64,000 nt of DNA from Nevskiaceae bacterium (lineage in GTDB: Bacteria; Pseudomonadota; Gammaproteobacteria; Nevskiales; Nevskiaceae): NCBI GenBank assembly GCA_004298465.1, contig SCRT01000017.1, positions 1 to 64,000 on the forward strand. The letters are read 5' to 3'. The stretch's first letter is position 1, and every line of letters begins with the position of its first letter. The position numbers and the translations under genes were made by a program. The notes beneath the pieces are model-generated. The model searched no databases, was not told the origin of the DNA, and saw only the letters and a list, made by a program, of their open reading frames with translations. Of this stretch, positions 37,862-47,642 are shown piece by piece.

Positions 37862-38653
37862 TCAGTGGGTCGTGGCATGCGCGAGCGTTGTCATGCCCAC
37901 CACCAGCAGGATCGTCGCAATGGTGCGTTTGAGCGTGCGGTCGCGCAGGTGTGCAGCGACATGCGTTCCCAGCCACACGCCCGGCAGGGAACCGGCGAGC
38001 AACGCCAGCAGCATCCAGTAGTCCACCGTGCCGGACGCCACATGACCGAAGCCGGCCAGCGCGGTCACCAGCACGGCGTGTACGAGGTCGCTGCCGATCA
38101 GGTGCACAGTGGGTTCACGCGGGTACAGCAGCATGAGCACGACCATGCCGATGACGCCGGCACCGACGGAGGAAATGCTCACCAGCGCACCGACCGTGAC
38201 ACCGGCCACGATCGTCAGGATCCGCCGCGTCACCGGCGACAGCTCGCCGCCGGAAGGATGCCGGCGCAGGCGCCGCATCACCGGTTCCTGGACCAGCATG
38301 AAGGCCGCTGTCAGCACGATGGCAACCGCCAGCACGGCCTTGATGAGCTGTCCCAGTGCTGCCGGCGGGATCATGAAATGCGTGATCCAGACCGTCAGCA
38401 GCGTCGCCGGGACGCTGCCGGCGGCCAGCCAGCCGACGATGTGCCAGTTCAACGCGCTGCGCCGCCCGAGCAGCGTTGCCGCCACGCCCTTGGTGACGGA
38501 CGCGTACAGCAGATCGGTGCCCACCGCCATCGTCGGCGCCACGCCATAAAGCAGGATCAGCGCTGGGGTCATGAGCGAACCGCCGCCCACGCCGGTTGCG
38601 CCGACGGCAAATCCGACTATCGCACCGACAACAGTGAAACTTGGGTCAAACAT
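37862..38653 (-). CDS. TSUP (TauE/SafE) family membrane permease
   Basis: A 263-residue polytopic protein with about eight membrane segments and two repeats. Both start with the family pattern (VGAIVGFAVGATGVGGGSLMTPAL and VGALVSISSVGAGVIGM). TSUP proteins move sulfite, sulfoacetate, sulfate or other small anions. As first gene of the sulfate-reduction operon it is the likely sulfate importer, or alternatively a sulfite exporter; sequence alone does not decide. I use the ATG at 38653 (MFDPSFTVV); an upstream one at 38665 adds four residues. Confidence 0.85.
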   Translation of the reverse strand: MFDPSFTVVGAIVGFAVGATGVGGGSLMTPALILLYGVAPTMAVGTDLLYASVTKGVAATLLGRRSALNWHIVGWLAAGSVPATLLTVWITHFMIPPAALGQLIKAVLAVAIVLTAAFMLVQEPVMRRLRRHPSGGELSPVTRRILTIVAGVTVGALVSISSVGAGVIGMVVLMLLYPREPTVHLIGSDLVHAVLVTALAGFGHVASGTVDYWMLLALLAGSLPGVWLGTHVAAHLRDRTLKRTIATILLVVGMTTLAHATTH

Positions 38654-38698
38654 CGCAGCGCCCAACGTCTTGGAAGGGGCGCAGATTAAGCAGTCTGG

Positions 38699-38736
38699 AT
38701 TGTATTGAAAAGGAATAATTAGATATATTTTATATC
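38699..38736 (-). promoter_or_regulatory. AT-rich promoter/operator region of the sulfur operon
   Basis: The 322-nt gap 38654-38975 has no gene, and 38696-38757 is strikingly AT-rich against the GC-rich background. On the minus strand TACAAT (38699-38704) is a candidate -10. At 17 nt upstream, where a -35 should be, is a perfect inverted repeat GATATA-TTT-TATATC (38722-38736). An operator overlapping a poor -35 suggests activator-dependent transcription, for example by a CysB-type LysR regulator; the identity is inference. Confidence 0.5.
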
Positions 38737-38975
38737 ATTAAGAGAATATAAAACCCTTTTCGCACCTCCCCTGCACGGTATCGATGGTCGGTGGTATATC
38801 CGTGATTCTGCTGAAGTTCATGAAATCCACTACATACCGGTTCGAGCATCCAGAACAGCCACGCTCGCTGTCTGGCATATCGAAAGATCGTTTTCGACTT
38901 CGCCGCCACAAGCCCCAAAACCACGTGAAACCGACCTCACGGCAGAGCGGGCGCGGCCTGCCGTTACAATGGCTT

Positions 38976-40985
38976 ATGCAAGAAATCCAGACTCTCTACC
39001 CGCAGCCTTTCCGTCGGAGGCTCCGGCGTACAGCATGCGGCGCACTCGCTGGGCTGCTGATTTCCACTGGCGCCTGGAGCGCGGCCCCGGCTTCTACCCC
39101 GCCCGACGTCAATCCCGCCATCACGGAATTCCGTGTCGCGTGGCAGCGGGTGGCAAGCGGCCAGCCGGATCAACCCGATCCAGCCGCCCTGCAGGCGCTG
39201 GCCATCTATCCGTACCTCGTCGCGGCGCGGTTGTCCCGCGACCTCGCAGGCCCCGCTCCGGCGGATACCGACGCTCGCGTCTCGGCGTTTCTGACCGACT
39301 ACGCCGGCGAGCCCGTCACGCATCCGCTCGCCGCGAACTGGCTGGACAGCTTGGGCCAGCGCCAGGCGTGGCCCGAATTCCTCGCCCATTTTGATGCGGC
39401 GCGCGCTACGCCGCGGCTGGAATGCCAGCGCTTTGCCGCCCTCCTCGCCACCGGCGCCACGAACGGTCTGTCCCAAGCCATCACGAAAGCCTACCTGACG
39501 GGTCAAGACCGACCAGACTGCGCGCCCGCCTTCGACTGGTTGAAGGCGCAGGGCGCGCTGCCCACGGCAACCATCGAAGCGCGCGCCCAGCTTGCGCTCG
39601 AAGCCCGCAACGTCCCGCTCGCCCGCACACTGGCGCAGGCGCTTCCGGACGCCGCGGCGACGCGCATCCAACGCTGGGCGGCGCTCGTTTCGTCTCCTGT
39701 GGACACGCTGCGTGACGTCATTGCCCACCCGCAACGGGACTGGCCCTACGCTGGGCTGACAGCCGGCTTCTCGCGGCTGGTGCGCAGCGACACCGACACC
39801 GCTGTCGCGCTCTACCCACAGCTCCTCAAGACCCGGCGCTTCACGCCCGCCCAGGCCCGCCCTTTCACGCGCTTGCTGGCGCTGGGCCTGGCATGGGACC
39901 GCAAGCCGCTGGCCCTGCAGTATTTCGATGCGCTCGGGCCGGTGACCGACGACCCCGCCGTGCAGGAATGGCGCATCCGCTCGGCGCTGTGGGCGGCCGA
40001 CTGGACACGCGCGCAGCGCTGGATCGCTGCCTTGCCGCCGCAGCTTGCCCACGACCCGCAGTGGCGCTATTGGCAGGCGCGCGTCGCCGCGGCGCGTGGC
40101 AAACAGGCCGTGGCCACGCCGATCTACACCGCGCTGGCGAACGGAAACGGGTACTACGCGCTGCTGGCGAGCTGGCGCCTGGGCCGCCCCGTCACACCGC
40201 ACCCGACGCCGCTGGCCGACCAGCCGGAACTGGACGCTGGGCTGGACGCCGTTGCCGGCATCCAGCGCGCCCGTGAACTGTACTTGGCAGACCTCGCTTC
40301 ACAGGCCGATGTGGAATGGCGCACGGCCCTAGCCAGCGTCACACCCGACCAGCGCCAGCAGGCCGTCTGGCTCGCGCACCGCTGGGGCTGGTATCTGCAG
40401 TCCATCGCCACCGCAGCACGCCAGGGCATCTTCGATGCCTACGCCGTGCTCTATCCGCGGCCTTATCGGGCCGAGGTCAAACGCGCTGCCCAAGCCAGCC
40501 GCCTGCCGACAGACTGGATCTACGCCGTCACGCGCCAGGAAAGCCTGTACAACGCCCAGGCCGTCTCCAGCGCGAACGCGCTGGGCCTGATGCAGTTGCT
40601 GCCGGCTACCGCCCGCGCCGTGGCACAGCGCAACCAGCTGCCGATTCCCGCCGGGCGTGCGGACCTGTTCGACCCGGCCACAAACCTGCTGCTCGGCGCC
40701 ACGCACCTGCGCGAGCTGCTGGACCGCGAAAACGGTTCCTTCATCGTCACGCTCGCCGGCTACAACGCTGGCCCGCGCGCCGCACAGCGCTGGTTGCCGC
40801 CGGCGCCGATGGCGGCCGACATCTGGATCGAGAACGTGCCGTACAACGAAACCCGCCGCTACATCCAGCGCATCCTGTGGCACACCGCGATCTTCGGTTG
40901 GGAAGCTAGCGGCAAGGGCCAGAACATGGCCCCGTTCCTGAAGCCGGTGGCCGCACCGCAGGCGGCGGGGGATGCCGATGCATAG
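38976..40985 (+). CDS. slt: Soluble lytic murein transglycosylase
   Basis: Cleaves peptidoglycan between MurNAc and GlcNAc, giving 1,6-anhydro ends. The 669-residue protein has a signal peptide ([20 protein letters not shown]), a long alpha-superhelical U/L region and a C-terminal SLT domain with catalytic Glu522 (VTRQESLYN), [12 protein letters not shown], and LAGYNAGP. The start at 38976 ([10 protein letters not shown]) was chosen because the signal peptide begins there; the frame is open to 38784. A TACAAT -10-like box lies at 38965. It overlaps cca by 8 nt. Confidence 0.93.
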   Translation: MQEIQTLYPQPFRRRLRRTACGALAGLLISTGAWSAAPASTPPDVNPAITEFRVAWQRVASGQPDQPDPAALQALAIYPYLVAARLSRDLAGPAPADTDARVSAFLTDYAGEPVTHPLAANWLDSLGQRQAWPEFLAHFDAARATPRLECQRFAALLATGATNGLSQAITKAYLTGQDRPDCAPAFDWLKAQGALPTATIEARAQLALEARNVPLARTLAQALPDAAATRIQRWAALVSSPVDTLRDVIAHPQRDWPYAGLTAGFSRLVRSDTDTAVALYPQLLKTRRFTPAQARPFTRLLALGLAWDRKPLALQYFDALGPVTDDPAVQEWRIRSALWAADWTRAQRWIAALPPQLAHDPQWRYWQARVAAARGKQAVATPIYTALANGNGYYALLASWRLGRPVTPHPTPLADQPELDAGLDAVAGIQRARELYLADLASQADVEWRTALASVTPDQRQQAVWLAHRWGWYLQSIATAARQGIFDAYAVLYPRPYRAEVKRAAQASRLPTDWIYAVTRQESLYNAQAVSSANALGLMQLLPATARAVAQRNQLPIPAGRADLFDPATNLLLGATHLRELLDRENGSFIVTLAGYNAGPRAAQRWLPPAPMAADIWIENVPYNETRRYIQRILWHTAIFGWEASGKGQNMAPFLKPVAAPQAAGDADA

Positions 40986-42234
40986 CTATGAGGTCGGCGG
41001 CGCCGTGCGCGACGCGCTGCTCGGGCTGCCGATCGTCGAGCGCGACTATGTCGTCGTCGGTGCCACGCCAGCCGACATGGCCGCAGCCGGTTTCACGCCC
41101 GTCGGCAAGGATTTCCCGGTTTTCCTGCACCCCGTCACGCACGCCGAATATGCGCTGGCGCGGACGGAACGCAAGACCGCCGCGGGCTACCACGGCTTCG
41201 CGTTCCACACCGGGCCGGACGTGACACTGGAAGACGACCTGCGGCGCCGCGACCTGACCGTGAATGCCATCGCACGGACCGACGACGGCACGCTCGTCGA
41301 CCCGTGGGGCGGGCAGCGCGACCTTGCCGCACGCGTGCTGCGCCACGTCTCCGCCGCATTTGCCGAAGACCCGGTGCGTATCCTGCGCGTCGCCCGTTTC
41401 GCCACCCGCTTCGCGCCACTCGGCTTCACGATCGCGCCCGAGACGCTGGCATTGATGCAGCGCATGGTGGAAAACGGCGAAGCCGACCATCTCGTGCCGG
41501 AACGCGTGTGGAAGGAAGCCGCGCGCACGCTGTCCGGCGATGCGCGCGCCACATCAGGCTACCAGCCTTCCGTGTTCTTCCGCGTACTGCGCGAATGTGG
41601 CGCGCTGGCACGCGTGATGCCAGAACTCGACGCACTTGCCGGCATTCCCCAGCCGGTGAAATATCACCCGGAAATCGATGCCTTCGAGCACGTCATGCTG
41701 GCGCTCGACCTGTCCTTCACGCTCGGTTGCGCGCCGGAAACGCGCACTGCCGTGCTGCTGCACGATCTCGGCAAGGCCCTCAGCCCGAAAGCCGAACTGC
41801 CCCACCACCACGGGCACGAAGCGCGCGGCGTGCCGTTGGTGGAAGCCTTCTGCGCGCGGCTGCGCGTACCCAACGCCCACCGCGAACTCGCCGTCGCCGT
41901 CACGCGCGACCACCTGAACGTGCACCGCGTCGCCCGGCTCCGTCCGGAAACCCTGCTCGGCCTGCTGGAACGCCTGCGCGCCTTCAAGCGCGGCGATTTC
42001 TTTGCCCATGCGCTCGACGCCTGCCAGTGCGACGCGCGCGGGCGAGCCGGGCTGCAGGGCCAGCCCTACCCCTCCGTGGGCTTCTTGAAACAGGCGGCCG
42101 CCGTGGCCGCGGAAATTCAGGCGCGCGACCTCGACCCTACCCTGCAGGGACCGGCCATCGGCGCCGCCCTGCGCACGGCACGCATCGAACGCCTTGCGGC
42201 ATGGAAGGCGCAGACTCTGCCGACTCCACTCTGA
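40978..42234 (+). CDS. cca: CCA-adding tRNA nucleotidyltransferase (with HD domain)
   Basis: Adds or repairs the 3' CCA end of tRNAs. The 418-residue class II enzyme starts [13 protein letters not shown] (nucleotide-binding head), followed by [34 protein letters not shown], and the C-terminal phosphohydrolase HD motif (LLHDLGKAL), as in E. coli Cca. I chose ATG 40978 ([10 protein letters not shown]), which matches the family N-terminus; an ATG two codons earlier is possible. The start lies inside the slt stop region, so the two are translationally coupled. Confidence 0.95.
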   Translation: MHSYEVGGAVRDALLGLPIVERDYVVVGATPADMAAAGFTPVGKDFPVFLHPVTHAEYALARTERKTAAGYHGFAFHTGPDVTLEDDLRRRDLTVNAIARTDDGTLVDPWGGQRDLAARVLRHVSAAFAEDPVRILRVARFATRFAPLGFTIAPETLALMQRMVENGEADHLVPERVWKEAARTLSGDARATSGYQPSVFFRVLRECGALARVMPELDALAGIPQPVKYHPEIDAFEHVMLALDLSFTLGCAPETRTAVLLHDLGKALSPKAELPHHHGHEARGVPLVEAFCARLRVPNAHRELAVAVTRDHLNVHRVARLRPETLLGLLERLRAFKRGDFFAHALDACQCDARGRAGLQGQPYPSVGFLKQAAAVAAEIQARDLDPTLQGPAIGAALRTARIERLAAWKAQTLPTPL

Positions 42235-42260
42235 ATTCACTTTTTCTTTCGGGAACCTAC

Positions 42261-42560
42261 ATGATCAAGCACATCGTCCTGTGGCGCCTCAACGGCAAGA
42301 CCGACGCCGAACGCGCCGCGCAGGCTGCGGAAATCCAGCGCCGCCTCCACGCCTTGAATGGCCGCGTACCGGGCCTCGTCAAGCTCGAAGTCGGCATCAA
42401 CTTCGCGCACAGCTCGCGTTCCGCCGACGTCGCGCTGATTGCGAAACTTGAATCCCGCGCCGCGCTGGACGCCTACCAGGCCTTCCCCGACCACGTCACC
42501 GCCAAGCACTACATCGCCGCCCAGGCCGCCGACGTGTGGGCCGCGGACTACGAAGTCTGA
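42261..42560 (+). CDS. Stress-responsive alpha/beta-barrel (Dabb) protein
   Basis: A 99-residue Dabb-domain protein: IKHIVLWRLNGK at the start, VPGLVKLEVGINF, and a final HYIAAQAADVWAADYEV with the conserved aromatic end. The family forms dimeric ferredoxin-like barrels; some are cyclases or stress proteins, but most have no known reaction. It lies between cca and a pteridine reductase and is probably cotranscribed with them. No function is assigned. Confidence 0.85.
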   Translation: MIKHIVLWRLNGKTDAERAAQAAEIQRRLHALNGRVPGLVKLEVGINFAHSSRSADVALIAKLESRAALDAYQAFPDHVTAKHYIAAQAADVWAADYEV

Positions 42561-42576
42561 CAGGCCAGCCAAGCCC

Positions 42577-43326
42577 ATGGACGGCTCTGCCCACAACCGT
42601 GTCGTGCTCGTCACCGGCGGTGCGCGCCGCATCGGCGCTGCCATCGTGCGCCGGCTGCACGCCGGTGGCTGGCGCGTGGCGATCCACTGCAACCGCTCGC
42701 ACGGCGCAGCCGACGCGCTGGCCGCGGCGCTCAATACCGCGCGCCCGGACAGCGCCGCCGTGTTTGCCGCCGACCTGCGTGCCACCGCCGAGCTGGACAC
42801 GTTCGTAGCCCGGGTTCACGCCCGCTTCGGCCGCCTCGACGCGCTCGTCAACAATGCTTCGGTCTACTACTCCACGCCGCTGGCAACGCTCACGGAAGCG
42901 GCGTTTGAGGAGCTGACCGGCATCAACCTGAAAGCTCCGCTGTTCCTGACCCGCGCCTGCCTGCCGCACTTTGGCAGCGGCGCCGCGGTCGTCAACGTGC
43001 TGGACGCACTCGCGCTGCGCGCCCGCAGGCACTACGTGGCCTACGGCGCGGCCAAGGCGGCGCTGTGGACGGCGACGGAAATCCTCGCCGTGGAACTGGC
43101 CCCGGAGGTGCGCGTCAACGGCGTGGCGCCCGGCCACCACATCGCCTGGGAAGAACGCGAACCGCTGTCGGCGGAAGACCAGGCCGCGGCACCGGAACGC
43201 GTGCCGTTGCAGCGCCTCGGCACGCCGGAGGAAGTGGCAGACGCGGTGGGTTTTCTGCTGTCCCCGCAGGCAGCATTCCTGAATGGCGCGGTGATCCCGG
43301 TGGACGGCGGGTTGCGCCTGCTTTAG
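42577..43326 (+). CDS. Pteridine reductase-type SDR
   Basis: A 249-residue SDR with the pteridine-reductase variant of the cofactor motif, TGGARRIG (Arg in the glycine loop, NADPH-favouring), NNASVYYSTP, YGAAKAAL (Tyr-x-x-x-Lys) and PVDGGLRLL at the end. The usual SDR catalytic Ser is replaced by Asp in NVLDALAL, which is the pattern of PTR1/FolM enzymes that reduce dihydropterin or dihydrofolate. It starts 16 nt after the Dabb gene. Confidence 0.87.
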   Translation: MDGSAHNRVVLVTGGARRIGAAIVRRLHAGGWRVAIHCNRSHGAADALAAALNTARPDSAAVFAADLRATAELDTFVARVHARFGRLDALVNNASVYYSTPLATLTEAAFEELTGINLKAPLFLTRACLPHFGSGAAVVNVLDALALRARRHYVAYGAAKAALWTATEILAVELAPEVRVNGVAPGHHIAWEEREPLSAEDQAAAPERVPLQRLGTPEEVADAVGFLLSPQAAFLNGAVIPVDGGLRLL

Positions 43327-43335
43327 CGGATCCGC

Positions 43336-44121
43336 TCAGGCTGGCGGCAGTTCCAGCCGCGTTTCCCCTGCTGGCACGCCGTTGGCGGCAAAGCGCCGTT
43401 CGCAGAACACGACGGCGCCCGCCGCACTGACCCGCACCACGCTGGAAGCGCGCGTGCCGTAACGCAGGCCGCGCACGAATACCGGTGCGAGCAGGCGCTC
43501 CATGGCCTGCCCGACGCCGGTGTCGGGCAGCGCCGCTTCCGCCACCGATGCATCGTCCGCCAGCGCCACAAGCAAAGGTGTGCAAGCTGCTTCCGCTGCA
43601 CCAGGCTGCTTCACCCAACACCCCAGCGCCGTCATCATTTTCACGACCTTCGGCCACGGGCGGCCCTCGACAAAGCTCGGCGCCCCGTTCGAGACACCGT
43701 GCACGCCCGCCGGCACGGACCGCCATGCCGGTGTCGGGCGGTTCGTCGCCCAGACCAGCTCCTGCCCATCCGAGATCAGCAAATTGAACGGGCCATAGCG
43801 GTCTGCATCGCACATCAGCCGTACCGCAGTTTCCGGGGCACGCGCCGCGCCCAGCAGAAAATCCTGCACCAGTGCCCCGCGTGACCATTCCCCCGGGCCA
43901 GGATTCGGCGTGCGGTAGTTCGTGACCGCGGCAAAGCGGCCGCCGCGCCGTGCGCCCATCCAGCTGCCTCCCGCCTGCAGATCGCGCCCACCGAGCACCT
44001 CGGCGTTTTCCACCCACGGTGCCAGCGCCATCGTCCGCCGGGCGTGGAATTCGTCGCGATTCGCCGCCACGACCAGTGGGTAGCGCGGGTGAACCTGCCA
44101 GGCAAGGGCGATGAGGCACAT
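43336..44121 (-). CDS. NRDE/TANGO2-family protein
   Basis: A 261-residue protein beginning MCLIALAWQVHPRYPLVV and containing the naming motif AANRDEFHARRT, followed by GGRDLQAGGSWMG, FAAVTNYR, and the conserved NGAP...WPKV segment. The N-terminal Cys2 after Met is the nucleophile position of Ntn-type hydrolases and is conserved in TANGO2 relatives. The biochemical function is not settled. The start at 44121 gives the exposed Cys2. It is a lone minus-strand gene, convergent with the pteridine reductase. Confidence 0.88.
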   Translation of the reverse strand: MCLIALAWQVHPRYPLVVAANRDEFHARRTMALAPWVENAEVLGGRDLQAGGSWMGARRGGRFAAVTNYRTPNPGPGEWSRGALVQDFLLGAARAPETAVRLMCDADRYGPFNLLISDGQELVWATNRPTPAWRSVPAGVHGVSNGAPSFVEGRPWPKVVKMMTALGCWVKQPGAAEAACTPLLVALADDASVAEAALPDTGVGQAMERLLAPVFVRGLRYGTRASSVVRVSAAGAVVFCERRFAANGVPAGETRLELPPA

Positions 44122-44258
44122 GGGCGTCAGAAGTGAAGGGTGAGGCAGTGGGGAGATCGGATATTCGAGATGCTGGCATTGTGGCGCATGCGACAGGCCG
44201 CAGCCTTGATGCCCGATGCCCGCTGCTTGCCGCCCGGCGTTGCCGCTATGCTGAGTGC

Positions 44259-45077
44259 ATGAGCCAGCCCACTGCTTACGAAGCGCGCCGTTACGCGGAT
44301 CTGTGCGCATGGCGCGACCAGCCACCGCCCCCGGTCCGGCGCGCTTCGGGGAAGGTTGCGCGCCGCGTGACGGACGCCGTCAGCCTGCTCGTTCCCGCCG
44401 CCGTACTGCGCTATGCCTTGCAGGTGGCGCAGGCGGCGGCCGGGCGCCTGCGCGACGAACACTCGATTCTGGAACGCGCCCACGTCGATGCGCTGAGCGA
44501 GCTTGCAGCCGACTCGCTGGAACATTGTGATGCGCTGGCCCGGCAGGTACAGCGCCGCTCCATGCTGATGGCCGGCGCCACCGGTGCCGTGTTCGGCGTC
44601 ACCGGCGCCGCCGGATTGGCAGCGGACATTCCCAGCCTGCTCGTCATCGCGTTTCGCAGCATCCACCGCGTCGGCCTGTGCTACGGAGAGGACTGCATGC
44701 ACGACGACGCGCACACCCTTTTGCCGCTCGCGGTGTTCGCGCTGGCCTGTGCCAACACACCGCAGGACAAGCACGCGGCGTGGACGGCACTCGCGGAACT
44801 GGAACGCCACGAGCCGGGCGCACAGGCCCTGCGGAACAGCGCTGTGCGGACCCTGAACCAAGGCATGGCGAAGACCACGGCAGCGCTGGGCTTCAGCCGC
44901 ATCGCGCAGCAGGCCAGCACGCGCCTCGGCTGGCGGCTGGCCGGCTCCGCGATTCCCATTGCCGGGGCCGTCATCGGCAGTTCGGCGAACGCCTGGTACC
45001 TGCGCGACATCGCCGCCACCGCCGAGTGCACGTTCCAGTGGCGCTGGCTCCACGCCCACTACCCGGCCCTGCCATGA
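44259..45077 (+). CDS. EcsC-family protein
   Basis: A 272-residue protein of the EcsC family (named after the third gene of a Bacillus ABC exporter locus), with alternating hydrophobic stretches such as GATGAVFGVTGAAGLAADIP and RLAGSAIPIAGAVIGSSANA. No catalytic motif is known. No EcsA or EcsB homologue is nearby, so its role is not that of the Bacillus locus. Its stop overlaps the pyk start (ATGA), so the two are translationally coupled. The ATG at 44259 (MSQPTAYEARR) was chosen because upstream sequence is not family-like. Confidence 0.83.
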   Translation: MSQPTAYEARRYADLCAWRDQPPPPVRRASGKVARRVTDAVSLLVPAAVLRYALQVAQAAAGRLRDEHSILERAHVDALSELAADSLEHCDALARQVQRRSMLMAGATGAVFGVTGAAGLAADIPSLLVIAFRSIHRVGLCYGEDCMHDDAHTLLPLAVFALACANTPQDKHAAWTALAELERHEPGAQALRNSAVRTLNQGMAKTTAALGFSRIAQQASTRLGWRLAGSAIPIAGAVIGSSANAWYLRDIAATAECTFQWRWLHAHYPALP

Positions 45078-46507
45078 CGCGGCGTCGCACCAAGATCGTT
45101 GCCACGCTCGGTCCCGCCACCGACTCGCCCGCCGTCATCCGCGAGCTGATCGACGCCGGTTGCGACGTGGTGCGCCTGAACTTCTCGCACGGCAGCGCCG
45201 CAGACCACGCCCGCCGTGCCCGCATCGTGCGGTCGGCCGCTGCCGCTGCCGGGCGTGACGTCGGCATCCTGGCCGATCTGCAAGGGCCGAAGATCCGCAT
45301 CGAGGGCTTTGCCGAAGGGCCGGTGCAGCTCACCGAAGGGCAGTCTTTCGTGATCGACACCGCCATGGGTTCACAGGCCGGTGACGTCAAGGGCGTCGGC
45401 TGTTCCTACCAGCGCCTGCCCGACGACGTGAAAGCCGGTGACAGCCTGCTGCTGAACGACGGCGCCATCGAGCTGTCCGTGGCGGTCGTGCACGGCTCGC
45501 GCATCGAAACCACGGTGCGCGTCGGCGGCCGGCTTTCCGACCGCAAGGGCCTGAACAAGAAGGGTGGGGGACTATCCGCCGCGGCCCTGACCGACAAGGA
45601 TCGCGAGGATCTGCACCACGCCGTTGCGCTCGATGCCGACTTCATCGCCGTGTCCTTTCCGCGCTCTGCCGCCGACATGGCCGAAACACGCGAGCTGATG
45701 GCGGCGGCCGGCGGCCACGCGGCACTGGTCGCCAAGATCGAGCGTGCCGAGGCGCTGCCGGAACTGGAAGCCATCATCGCCGCCTCGGACGCCGTGATGG
45801 TGGCGCGCGGCGACCTCGGCGTGGAAATCGGTGATGCGGAACTGCCAGCTTGGCAGAAACGTATCATCACCGCCGCGCGCGAGGACAACCGCCTGGTCAT
45901 CACCGCCACGCAGATGATGGAATCCATGATCGCCAGCCCGATCCCGACGCGTGCCGAAATCATGGACGTGGCGAACGCGGTCCTGGACGGCACCGATGCC
46001 GTGATGCTGTCGGCGGAAACAGCCATCGGGAAATACCCGGTGAAAACCGTAGCTGCCATGGCGCGCGTGTGCCGGGGTGCGGAAGCGCAGTACGAGCGTA
46101 TCGCACACGGCAACCCGGCACGCTTCGCCGTGCACTTCGAACGCATCGACGAAGCCGTCGCCCGCGCCACGGCGTGGGCGGCGCGCCACATGAAGGCGGC
46201 GGCCATCGTGGCGCTGACGGAATCCGGTGCCACGGCACTGATGATGTCGCGCGGCACGACGCAGGTGCCGATCTTCGCCCTCACGCCCCACGAACGCACA
46301 CGCCGGCGCATGGCGCTGTGCAGCGGTGTCTACCCCTACGCTTTCGAGCCCGCCGACCTTTCCGGCACGCACCCGAGCCTGGAAGCCATCGCCCTGCTGC
46401 GCGAGCGGGGCGTGCTGCAACCCGGCGACCGCGTCCTCGTCACGCGGGGGGAATTCACCGGCCCCGGCGGAACGAACACCATGAAAATCCTCTCGGTGCC
46501 GGAATGA
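45074..46507 (+). CDS. pyk: Pyruvate kinase
   Basis: Last step of glycolysis: phosphoenolpyruvate and ADP to pyruvate and ATP. The 477-residue enzyme has RRTKIVATLGPATDS at the start, RLNFSHGS, LADLQGPKIRI (K+/Mg2+ site), VAKIERAEAL (catalytic Lys region), MVARGDLGVEIG and TATQMMESM. The C-terminal domain holds TESGATALMMSR. Whether it is PykA- or PykF-like cannot be resolved. It is coupled to the EcsC gene by an ATGA overlap and is followed 10 nt later by a GDPD gene. Confidence 0.96.
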   Translation: MTRRRTKIVATLGPATDSPAVIRELIDAGCDVVRLNFSHGSAADHARRARIVRSAAAAAGRDVGILADLQGPKIRIEGFAEGPVQLTEGQSFVIDTAMGSQAGDVKGVGCSYQRLPDDVKAGDSLLLNDGAIELSVAVVHGSRIETTVRVGGRLSDRKGLNKKGGGLSAAALTDKDREDLHHAVALDADFIAVSFPRSAADMAETRELMAAAGGHAALVAKIERAEALPELEAIIAASDAVMVARGDLGVEIGDAELPAWQKRIITAAREDNRLVITATQMMESMIASPIPTRAEIMDVANAVLDGTDAVMLSAETAIGKYPVKTVAAMARVCRGAEAQYERIAHGNPARFAVHFERIDEAVARATAWAARHMKAAAIVALTESGATALMMSRGTTQVPIFALTPHERTRRRMALCSGVYPYAFEPADLSGTHPSLEAIALLRERGVLQPGDRVLVTRGEFTGPGGTNTMKILSVPE

Positions 46508-46517
46508 TCCCACGACC

Positions 46518-47216
46518 ATGACCGCCTCCTCCTTCCGCATCTTCGGCCACCGTGGCGCGCGGGCCCACGCGCCGGAAAACACCCTGCTGGGGCTGGAAAC
46601 CGGCATCCGCCTCGGCGCTGATTGGCTGGAATTCGACGTTCATCAGCATCCCGACGGTGAACTCGTGCTGCTGCACGACGCCAGCGTGGACCGCACCACA
46701 AACGGCCATGGCCCGCTCGACGAACTGGGCTGGGCCGAACTGCGCGCGCTCGACGCCGGCCACGGCGAGCGCATCCCGACACTGGCGGAAGCGCTGCAGT
46801 GCATCGACCAACGCGCCGGCGTGAACGTGGAACTGAAAAGCTTCGGCGGCGCCGGGGCGGCGCTGGCCGCCGAATTGCAGCGCGCCATCGACACTGGCTG
46901 GCCGGTGGAGCGGTTCCTCGTCTCCTCGTTCCACCTGCCGGAACTGCGAGAGTTCAAGCGCCTGGCCCCTTCCATCCCCATCGGCGCACTGGTCGGCGGC
47001 GTGCCGCTGGACTGGGCCGCCTGTGCCGTGCAGCTCGGCGCCGCCAGCCTCAACGTGGACGCGGAATTTGCCGATGCCCGCCTCGTCGCCGACGCGCACG
47101 CCCACGGCGTCCGCGTCTACGCCTACACGGTGAATGACGTGCCCGAAATGCGCCGCCTGCAGGCACTCGGCGTGGACGGCGTGTTCACCGATTATCCTGA
47201 ACGCCGGCCCAACTGA
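46518..47216 (+). CDS. Glycerophosphodiester phosphodiesterase
   Basis: Hydrolyses glycerophosphodiesters to glycerol 3-phosphate and an alcohol. The 232-residue cytoplasmic (UgpQ-like) form has no signal peptide. It shows the GDPD catalytic start IFGHRGARAHAPENTLLG (His, Arg, Glu-Asn), EFDVHQHPDGELVLLHDASVDR (metal Glu/Asp and catalytic His), NVELKS and the final YTVNDVPEMRRLQALGVDGVFTDYP. It lies in the pyk run and could return glycerol 3-phosphate to glycolysis. Confidence 0.93.
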   Translation: MTASSFRIFGHRGARAHAPENTLLGLETGIRLGADWLEFDVHQHPDGELVLLHDASVDRTTNGHGPLDELGWAELRALDAGHGERIPTLAEALQCIDQRAGVNVELKSFGGAGAALAAELQRAIDTGWPVERFLVSSFHLPELREFKRLAPSIPIGALVGGVPLDWAACAVQLGAASLNVDAEFADARLVADAHAHGVRVYAYTVNDVPEMRRLQALGVDGVFTDYPERRPN

Positions 47217-47243
47217 TCCCGCCCCGCCTACGAGGAACACGAC

Positions 47244-47600
47244 ATGAACGACGCCAGCTTTTCGCCCGCTCCGGAACGGTACCGGAATACGACCTGGCTG
47301 GTCTATGGCCTGTATGCCGCGGGGCTGTTCACCGGCGGGCTCATCACGCTCGCCGGGCTGATCGTCGCCTACATCAAGCGCCCGGACGTCGCCGGAATGC
47401 CGTTCGCGGCACATCTGACATGGCTGATCCGCACGTTCTGGCTGTCGCTGCTGGGCTACGTCGTCGGCGGCCTGCTGGCCTGGGCCGGTATCGGCTACGT
47501 GATTCTCGCCGCCGTCTCGGTGTGGTATCTGTATCGTCTCATCAAGGGTTTCATCTACCTTAACGACGGCAAGCCGCTCGACGCCCAGGCGTGGTTCTGA
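47244..47600 (+). CDS. Small DUF4870-like membrane protein
   Basis: A 118-residue protein with three or four membrane segments (LVYGLYAAGLFTGGLITLAG; LSLLGYVVGGLLAWAG; YVILAAVSVWYLY). The charged loop IVAYIKRPD and the ending YRLIKGFIYLNDGKP resemble the DUF4870/TIC20-like group, which has no assigned function. It starts 27 nt after the GDPD gene and 42 nt before the amidotransferase gene, in one plus-strand run. Confidence 0.75.
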   Translation: MNDASFSPAPERYRNTTWLVYGLYAAGLFTGGLITLAGLIVAYIKRPDVAGMPFAAHLTWLIRTFWLSLLGYVVGGLLAWAGIGYVILAAVSVWYLYRLIKGFIYLNDGKPLDAQAWF

Positions 47601-47642
47601 CACGCCAACCGATCCAAACACTCACAGCAGGCAAGCATTCCA

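Noticed and set aside
37862-38653. Naming the TSUP gene as a specific sulfate or sulfite transporter
   Set aside because: The family covers several anions and both import and export; only the operon context points to sulfate.
38730-38924. 64-codon minus-strand frame upstream of the sulfur operon
   Set aside because: It has no ribosome site and no family resemblance, and overlaps the AT-rich control region and the slt leader.
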